This document shows, piece by piece, positions 1 to 8,255 of a stretch of DNA of 19,731 nt; the first letter of the stretch is position 1, and each line of letters begins with the position of its first letter. The notes beneath the pieces are model-generated. The model saw only the letters and a list, made by a program, of their open reading frames with translations, was not told the origin of the DNA and searched no databases. The translations under genes and the position numbers were made by a program. Source of the DNA: Baffinella frigidus (lineage: Eukaryota > Cryptophyceae > Cryptomonadales > Baffinellaceae); contig MU646335.1 in NCBI GenBank assembly GCA_026770585.1, forward strand, positions 130,921 to 150,651, read 5' to 3'.

Positions 1-88
1 CCCTTCCCTCTCTCTCTCTCGCTCTCTCTTGCAACATCCCCCCCTTCCCTCTCTGTCTCTCGCTCTCTCCCTCTCTCTCAACATCCTG
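1..88. repeat. CT-rich microsatellite
   Basis: Two runs of CTCTCTCT separated by a repeated block (CAACATCC, CCCTTCCCTCTCT). It is low-complexity pyrimidine sequence, and no gene is visible here. Confidence 0.9.
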
Positions 89-134
89 CACTAACTCAAG
101 CGCCGCGGTGCAGGCTGATGCGGTTGCTCGGGAT

Positions 135-310
135 GATCTTATCTCCGATATCGAATAAAAATATTCACTTTCTTCCACGTCTCAAGTTGATTATCGCCTG
201 AAAGTGTAGCCACTTTTGATTTGAAACACCAAAGTTGTTTGTTTCCAGGGTGATAATCAACTTTAGACGTGGAAGAAAGTGAAAAAATATTCGATATCGG
301 AGATAAGATC
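135..310. mobile_element. Foldback element, 60-bp arms
   Basis: The left arm (135-195, starting GATCTTATCTCCGATATCG) is nearly the exact reverse complement of the right arm (252-310). They surround a 56-bp spacer. It is non-autonomous, with no coding capacity. It interrupts a context (GGTTGCTCGGGATGA) that recurs uninterrupted near 614-632, so it looks like an insertion. I could not define a clean target-site duplication. Confidence 0.8.
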
Positions 311-640
311 ACTGAGGACCCCGCGAGAAATGTTTATTACCCATGGTGTACTGAGCACGTCCGCGGTACATTCTGAGTGGTGCGCTGAGCACTTCGGCTG
401 AATGGTGCACTGAGCACTTGTTCGGTGTGGTACTGATCACATCCCTGACACAGGCTTTGTTGGAATGAGCCCTGAGGACCCTGCGAGAAATATTTTTTAC
501 CAATGGTGTACTGAGCTCATCCCTGACACAGGCTGGTGCACTGAGCACTGCGGCTGAATGGTGCACTGGGCACTTGTTCGGCGTGGTACTGATCACATCC
601 CTGACGCAGGCTGCTGCGGTTGCTCGGGATGAGCCCTGCG
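311..640. repeat. Degenerate tandem array, ~160-bp unit
   Basis: Two units (about 311-472 and 473-635) share blocks such as CTGAGGACCC, GCGAGAAAT, TGGTGCACTGAGCACT, GTGGTACTGATCACATCCCT and CTGACACAGGCT. Shorter blocks also repeat inside each unit. The open frame that spans it on the minus strand is itself repetitive, and I do not regard it as a gene. Confidence 0.75.
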
Positions 641-1014
641 GCCTCTGCGGCGCGAAGGGAACCGAGCGACGTCGCTGACATCTGACCGTCGAACGCCTCT
701 CTCTACTGGGGATCACTGGATTCGGCTGGTGTGGAATGCGCCGGGGGCATTCGCAGCGGAGGGGTGGGCGAGCCCACCCCTCCGCCTGCCCCCGGAGGGT
801 GCCAATTCCCCGCCAAGTAGAACACCGCGTAGATGCAGCCCACCGTACGGTGTTAGGGATAGGCCCACTGCAGGGTCGTAGGAGGGTGCGGGGTCTTCTA
901 TGGGTCTTCTATGCCGTACATAGAAGACCCCGTATTATTTATTAAGGAACTCAGACATATTTTTTAAGGAACTCAGACACTAAAAACGCCCTGTTCCTTA
1001 TGGCGACCGTTCCT
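641..1014. other. Intergenic, no gene seen; one hairpin
   Basis: No convincing coding sequence. An inverted repeat GGGGTCTTCTATG / CATAGAAGACCCC lies at about 889-932. A short direct repeat, TTAAGGAACTCAGACA, occurs at about 943-979. Confidence 0.6.
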
Positions 1015-1118
1015 TATCCCTTAAATGACCAACGGGCAAAAAATCGCCCGTAGAAGCCCTAGGCAGGTCCTAGGGCCCTACCTTAGGGCGTAGGAGCCTA
1101 CTCGCCACTTAAGGGATA
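1015..1118. mobile_element. MITE family 2, copy a
   Basis: A ~104-bp element with terminal inverted repeats TATCCCTTAARTGACCA / CACTTAAGGGATA and a palindromic interior (CCCTAGG, CCTAGGGCCCTA). Related copies lie at 1207-1308 and 8770-8873. The remnant GAGGTACCCCTGTA directly after it (1122-1135) matches the end of family 1, so the two families are adjacent here. Confidence 0.75.
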
Positions 1119-1206
1119 GTTGAGGTACCCCTGTAGATCCTGTGTTAGGCGGGGGGTTGTATCGGCAGGACGCTCTGGTCCGACACCAAGACCCCGCCGT
1201 GAATGC

Positions 1207-1308
1207 ACCCCTTGAGTGGCCAGGTGGTTAAATTTGACCACCAAGAGGTCCTAGGAGGTCCTAGGACCCTACGGTAGGGTGTGTGGGCCTACTGGGCACT
1301 TGAGGGAT
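1207..1308. mobile_element. MITE family 2, copy b (diverged)
   Basis: The ends CCCCTTGAGTGGCCA and GGGCACTTGAGGGATGG match the family 2 termini. The interior carries CCTAGGACCCTACGGTAGGG. It abuts a family 1 element at its right end. Confidence 0.65.
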
Positions 1309-1426
1309 GGGGGTACCTCGCTCATAATAAACCGCCCCCTCCTAGGGCTCTACAGTAGGACGATGCCTAGCGTCCTATGGTGGTCCTAGGAGGGTGGCGG
1401 TTTCTTATGGGCGAGGTACTCCTGTA
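1309..1426. mobile_element. MITE family 1, copy A
   Basis: Terminal inverted repeats GGGGTACCTCGCTCATAA / TTATGGGCGAGGTACTCC flank a GC-rich interior with CCTAGG blocks. About 118 bp. Non-coding. Confidence 0.8.
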
Positions 1427-1571
1427 GTGAAGAATGTGGGCGAGCGAGGGTGCGAGAGGTAGTGCGTCGGCTTGACGAAAGGGTAAAGCGGACGTTGGGT
1501 ATTGCGAATAAAGGAATGTGAAAATGCTTATGCCCGCGCACGGAGAGCAGTGGTGTGCAGTTGATGCCACG

Positions 1572-1697
1572 TACAGGGGTATCTCGCTCATAGGCAAGCG
1601 CCGCCCCCCCCTACGACCCTACACAGTAGGACGATACCTAGGGCCCTATGATGGTCCTGTGGGGGGGCGGTTTCCTATGAGCGAGGTACCCCTGTAC
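1572..1697. mobile_element. MITE family 1, copy B
   Basis: Ends TACAGGGGTATCTCGCTCAT and ATGAGCGAGGTACCCCTGTA are near-perfect inverted repeats. The interior is C/G-rich with CCTAGGGCCCTATG. About 126 bp. The short open frames that cross it are shadows of the repeat. Confidence 0.85.
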
Positions 1698-2002
1698 ACA
1701 ACGTGTTGAGTGAGCACGAGCCCTCCCACCAGACCTCTGGCGGAAGGGCTCGGCTCGGGCGCTAGAGACACACGGAGACATCGTGTGCGAGTTAGGCTTC
1801 ACTGAGGGAGGGACGGAGCCGCACGTGCAGTGGGCGTACATCTCCTTATAGTGGACGTGACTGAGTGGACGTGACCTGTGTAAAGTCACTCCGGGATCCT
1901 GCATGGGGTAATATCCCCAGGCTCCCCCTCACGAGGCTATGGGGGGTGAGTGGATGATCCTATTGGGGTAGTAGCCCCAGATGCCTGGCGGGATGAAATC
2001 TC
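1698..2002. other. Region 3' of the minus-strand gene
   Basis: Nothing coding was recognised. It lies just downstream of the stop codon of the SMYD5-like gene and should hold its 3' UTR and poly(A) site, but I see no decisive signal. Confidence 0.4.
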
Positions 2003-2238
2003 TCAGACAGGGACGTCCAACGCGTCGAAAAGCGCGTCGAGAAACTCCACATCAGGCTGTTCCTCCTCCGCCCCATTCTCATCATCCCCCGCCCCTCCCG
2101 AAACATCAGAAGCACCCCCTAAAGGGGCGTCCGATGAGACGTCCAAAGGGGCCTTGGGTGTCGGCTCGCGCGTCCAGCGGCGGGTGGTCGCGCAGAAGCG
2201 CTCCCCGGCGGTACATCGCGCGCACTCGCACGTGAACC
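2003..2238 (-). CDS. SMYD5: SMYD5-like terminal exon: post-SET cysteines and acidic tail
   Basis: Acceptor GGGCGCAG precedes 2238. The exon adds GG to the G left by the previous exon, giving G-F-T-C-E-C-A-R-C, the post-SET zinc-binding motif. An acidic tail follows (D-D-E-N-G-A-E-E-E-Q-P-D-V-E-F) and ends at a TGA at 2003-2005. An acidic C-terminus is typical of SMYD5. 236 nt, 77 full codons plus stop. Confidence 0.8.
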
Positions 2239-5200
2239 CTGCGCCCACGCCAGGAGACTGAGAACAAGAGAAGAAAAGACAACTTTTTCGATCCCTGGAA
2301 AGAAATAAGGGGATTTTTTTCACTTTGGGGATAGTTCGGTGCCCAAAAGTGCGCTCGGAAAGAGTTGAAACCCCCTGAGCAATCTGGCGTTGAGAAGAAG
2401 AGAAGGAACGTGAGCTTTCACTTGTTCTGTTTCCGGAAATCGACTTTCCGCAACAAAACGGGCGCACTCGCACGTGAACCTTGCCAGCAAAAAGGTGAGC
2501 CGAAGCCCACGCCGGGAAAAGTTGAGGAGGAGGCGCAGGGTCCACTCGCATGTGAGCCCTGCGCCCACGCCAGCAAACTCAGAGGAAGAGAAAATAAGCG
2601 AACTTCCACTTATTCTGGTTCCGAAAATCGACTTTCCGCAACAAAACGGGAGAAAACGCCGTGTGCCGACCACGGAGCCACGCCAGATTCTCCCACGCCG
2701 GGAAATTTTGAGAAGGAGGCGTCAACTTCCGCGAAGACGACTTTCGGAAACGGCAACGGGAGAAAGCAACAGGGCGCGTTTGTGTTTCAGGACAGTGTCC
2801 ACACCGGGCAGGAACAAGCACCAGAAAAATGTGTGGTGAGTCAGGAGTTGTGCGGGAGGCATCTCGGGAGAGATGCGGAGAGCCCGAAACATGTCTGATG
2901 AGTCAAGAGTGGCTCCCAAAATGTCGTAGTCCCGAAATCAACGACGAGCATATCGGGCGGCAACCGTGCGTGATGCGCAGTGGTAAAGAGGGGGGGTGAG
3001 AGACAGAGAGGAGAGAGGGTGGAGGGAAAGAGAGGGAGAGAGGGAGAGAGGGAGAGAGGGAGAGAGGGAGAGAGGGAGAGAGAGAGAGGAGGGCGGCAGG
3101 GGGAGAGCGAGAGAGAGCGAGAGAGGCGCGGCGGTCGCGTTACTGAGATATTCCGAATGGCTTTACCCGGGCAGGCCTCTGGGGGGGCTGCACTAGTACC
3201 TCGCTCATGAGAAACAGCACCCCCCCCTAAGGACCACCATAGGACCCTAGGCATGGTCCTACCGTAGGGTCCTAGGGGGTGGCGGTTTCTTATGAGCGAG
3301 GTACCCCTGTACCTTCCTAAACACCCTGACCGTGGGTGCTGCGGAGTGTGGCGCGTACCGTGGGTGATACGGAGTTTATCCGGGAAACCTATTTTTCTTT
3401 CATTTGATGGCAACGAAAATTACTACACAAATGCTTTAATATTACTAATAAAAACGAATTATGTAGTAATTTTTGTTGCCATCAAATGAAAGAAAAATAG
3501 GTTTCCCCGGATAAGAGTGTGGCGCGTACCGTGGGTGATACGCAGTGTGGCGCGACGGTCGCGCACGCGTTTCGAAGGATCCACGTACGAGATCGTCACT
3601 TCGGCGCCCTGGTGCAGGAGTGGAGTGAGTGGGGGGTGAAGGCTCGGAGCCTGCTGTCAACTCTGCATACTTTTTTTCGGCAGTGTGTTTAGTCAGCATC
3701 AGTTCACAGACTTGATGGTCCACATACGAGATCGTCACCTCCGCCCCCTGTTGCAAAAGTGTCCTCTGAACATTAGTTATACGACCAATAAAGGGGTGAG
3801 GCTGTAACTTATGTGTGCTTAAGACTGTCTTTTCCTTTTGAGTCAATGCTACACTAGTACGTTTATTACGTCGATAAATATCCATCGCTAAGTTATTTAT
3901 AGGTGGGTGAGTGGGGTGTGAAGGCTCGGAACCTGCTGTCAACTCTGCATACTTTATTTCGACAGTGTGTTTAGTCAGCATCAGTTCACAGACTTGATTC
4001 GTATTTTCACAGAAAACGCTGCGAAGAGTCCACGTTCGAGATCGTCACCTCCGCCCCCTGTTGCAGGAGTTGCAATAGTGCGGGTGTGAGGACCTAGTCC
4101 AGGACGAGCCCGCCTCGAGCCGTTAGGTCGACTGTACACGGGGTAAGCCCCCTGTGAGGAACCGGCTGTCAACTCTGCATACTGCAGACGGCAGTGTCAC
4201 CACCAGTTCACAGAATTGGTTCGTAATTTTACACGCAACATGAAGCAAGAATGTGCCCCACAGCAAAACAAAAACCTGGCAAAGGTTGGAAGGGGCGAGG
4301 GACCAGAGGGATGCCGCGCGAAGCGACTATTTCACATCCAACGTCATCAAGCAAGAAAGTTTCCCCAAAGCCAAACATTTTTCTATCGAAGGTTGGAGGG
4401 GGCGAGACCAGAGGGATGACACGCGAAGCGATGAGATCGAGCGAGCAATCCGGGAGAGCTACGCGCGACACCCTCCTGGTCTCTTGCCCCCTCCATTCTT
4501 CGATAGAAAGCGACCAACAATTTCTCTCAGGCAAACGCTTCTCTATCGAAGGGTGGAGGGGGGGCGAGAGACCAGGGGGATATCGATCGGTCGAGCAATT
4601 TGGGAGCGCTACGCGCAAAATTCCCCTAGTCTCTGCTGCCCTCCATTCTTCGCTAGAAAGCGATCAAAAGTGTCTCACAGCCAAAAACAACATTCTAGCG
4701 AAGGTTGGAGGGGGCGCAACCAGGCGGATGTCGCGCGAAGCGATGAGATCGAGCGAGCAGTCCGGGAGCGTGTACGTCACCGCCTCCGCACTCTGCCCAC
4801 CGCACCGCTTAGGGTGTAGGGTGGAAGACACAGAGTCCTGAACTGAACAGAGCATAGTCACACGTCACCACCTCCGTACTCTAGGAGGGAAAGCGGGATT
4901 CAATAAAGGGTGAAACACGGCCGCGACAGGGTTTGGTGGGGCAGGGACGAACTGCGTCGAGGCATCAATCACTCAAGTTGACAATCTGGTGAAAGTCAAC
5001 ATTTGCGGGTTTGATGGGGCAGGGACGGACCGCGTCGCACAAGTGGTTGCACTTGCACGGGAGAGCGTGGACCCTAGTTACGAAAGGCTGCGCTACCGAA
5101 CCACGAAAGGCCTCTCTCTCGAATTTGAGGAGGTCTGGGTCGGCCTCCACAGAGCGAATGCATCAATCACTGAGAGTCCCATGGGTTTCAGGTCGCACCG

Positions 5201-7887
5201 CGTCGCACGAGTGGTTGCACTTGCACTGGAGAGCGTAGATGCACGCAGCCTCCACCCCGCACGCCTCCCACATCACCGCGTCCATCCTGCCCGGATCCCA
5301 CCTTTTTAAATGCACCGTTGATGGAGGTGACGGCAGACGGAACATGACAAGGCAGTCACCTCGGACAGTTGGCTTCGGCGTCCGCGTGACCGGTCACGCG
5401 GGCGCTCAAGAGCCTGCCGGCGGGGCTGTTCCACGCCTCCCACATCACCGCGTCCATCCTGCCCGGATCCCACCTTTTTAAATACACCGTTGATGGAGGT
5501 GACGGCACTGCTGGAGGTGACTCCACCGTTTACCGCGCTATTTATGGAGGTGTAAAAACAACATCCTGCCAAGGGGGGGGGGCACTGTTTGTACCACGCA
5601 TAATAGAAAGACTCAAAGACAGATCTAAGGTTATGACTTTGTTGACCTTTTCGCGTCCAGGCAAGGGTGAACCCACCGTTTACCAAGGTAAACGAAGTGC
5701 TATTGATGGAGGTAAAAGCATCATGCATGGAGGCGAACACACGATTTATGGAGGTGACAGCACCGTTGATGATGGTGAAGGCAGCACCGTCTATTCAATG
5801 GACGCATAGCGTGACCGCTGAAAGATCGGTGGCGGCACCGTCTATCGAAATGTTACGTTGTGAAGCAACACTGCTGTAAAGCAGCACTTACTGTAAAACA
5901 ACGTTCCTTTGTAAAACACGACCGCAGACAGGTCAGCCTCAGTGCAGGGCAGGACGTGAGGGCAGATGCCCAAGCACCCTGGCCTTGCATAGCAAGCAGG
6001 CAGGGACTTGACGCAGTGCACTGCGAGCCTGGAGATTTTGCAAAAGTCAACTCCCCCACAAATCTGTCAATTTAAGAAACGAGGTACACGTTTCGTGTAC
6101 TTCTTTACCACACATTCGCAGGTGAGTTGACTAATACACAAACTCCGCCCTGGCAGTGCAGTGAAAGTGCAACGTGCTGGGACCCCACTGGTTTCCTCGC
6201 TAACAAGGACGAAAACGATTTCAGGCGACGAACACGAGGGACGCTACAATCCGGCAAGTCTCGACATTTCCAGGCTGCGAATATGTTGAACGTGCATTGG
6301 AGGGAAGCTAAACTCCGGCAAGGCTCACTTGCTGCCCCACTTGCTCCGCCTGAGCCCCCCGAAACCGAACCAGGAATAATAGAAAGACGCAGTCGATTTG
6401 GTGTACAGGGCATCGTCGCGTGGGCGTACTTGCTGGCGGGGAGGTCGGGGTTCCCAGCGCGTTCAACGGAATAATAGAAAGACGCAGTCGATTTGGTGTG
6501 CAGGGCATCGTCGCGTGGTCTTACTTGCTGGCGGGAAGGTCGGGGTTCCCAGCGACGGCTGCTGCACAACGCGCCACTTCGCGCATGCCGTCCCCTGCAG
6601 GAAGCTCAGGAGGTGTGACGCGGCATGTAAAGCGGAGGAGGTGTGACGCGGCGTGTAAAGCGGCTCTCTCCTGCCATACGGTTAAGTGACTTCTTCTCCG
6701 GAGCGCGGGGATACCATCTCAATCCACAGTCCCACCAGCGTTGCTGCACGTATCAGAGGAAACCCTGTGACAAGTTCCGCCACTTCGCGCATGCCGTCCC
6801 CTGCAGGTACCACAGTCCCACCAGCGTTACTGCAAACCAAGTCCCACCAGGGTTACTGCAACTCAACCAACATCCGACGAAAGTTCACCAGACTAGACAC
6901 GCTCACGCGCGTGCACTTCAGAGGCCGGGTAAAGCAAGCACCAGGGGGAACTCGCGGCAGGATGGGCTCCAACCTTACAAATTCCGCCAGACTAAAAGGA
7001 TCAGAAGAGTTGAATTCACAGGCTGGTCGAACGACGCTCCAGCGGGCGAGACGAAAATCGAGGGTTCGCCATGCAAACTAATCCGTTCAGGTATTTAATT
7101 TAAATGCTCGGCGGAGTTCCCCATACAACGAAAATTACTACACAAGCGATAAAAGAGTCGTGTCCAAAAGATCATGTGTAGTAATTTTCGTACATTCGGG
7201 GAACTCCCGAGCATTTGATTTAAATACCTGGCCGGATGAAAACGGACGAGTTGGCTTCCGGGGGGGGGCAAGTCTCGGCACTCTGGGCGTTTGAGGTTGA
7301 GGGTTGAGGGGTTCGGGTTAGTATGCAGGTTCAGGGTTTAGGGTGCAGGGTCAAAAGGTTGAGGGTTCATACCACGGTGCTCCGCCCCAAGCGCGCGGCT
7401 GAGGTTGCGTACGTAATCCTGCCGCACGAAACATCGGTCAATGCAATCTACCTTAGACGTGTGCCACTTAGCAGCCACCGGGGGCTTCACGGTCCATCTA
7501 AACTGGTGGACTATCCATCTAAACGATGTGTAATAGAATCTTATCTGTGAATTAAATGCCGTTGCACCACCACTCGAGAATGCTGGAGGATCCCATTTAC
7601 ATGTGGGGTTGTGAATATGTGTACCTCGATAAGGTGTTCCAACCTCGTGACTGGCCAATAGATGGCTAGATACGTGACCAATCAACGAAAGTTACTACAC
7701 AAATGCCCACGTACGTTCGCGAACACACGATCCTATTTAGGATCCTATCTACATGAGGGTCACGTAACTAGCCATACATTGGCCAGTCACGAGGTTGGAA
7801 CAACTTATCCTGGCACAAATATTGACATTGCAACGTAATCCTGCCCTACGGCTCGTTCGCGAACGCAGTCCTGCCGTCGGCAGGTAC

Positions 7888-7940
<53 letters not shown>

Positions 7941-8188
7941 ACACTCAACACCCTCAGGGCTCTGAGAGGTTAGGGTGCACGTACTTCCGCCGCACGAGAT
8001 ATCTATGAATTAAACGGCGTTGTACCAGCCATCCAAAATTTAGTTCCAGGTAGTGAACTCACTACTAACTCACCCTAAGGCTGAGGCTGGATGAAGAAAA
8101 ACGAAACTAAATGGGCCGTTCTGCAAAGCCCTTCATCGGGGCGTTTATGAGGATAAGAGTTAAGAGTTTAGGGTTTAGGGTTTAGGGT

Positions 8189-8255
<67 letters not shown>

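Noticed and set aside
2365-2898. A 177-residue plus-strand open frame
   Set aside because: It runs over tandem repeats and antisense copies of the terminal exon, with no recognisable domain.
2980-3210. R/E/G-rich open frames
   Set aside because: Translation of a GA microsatellite.
4230-4790. Plus-strand open frames of nearly 190-196 residues
   Set aside because: They follow the tandem array. The coding signal is the minus-strand exon at 4792-4721.
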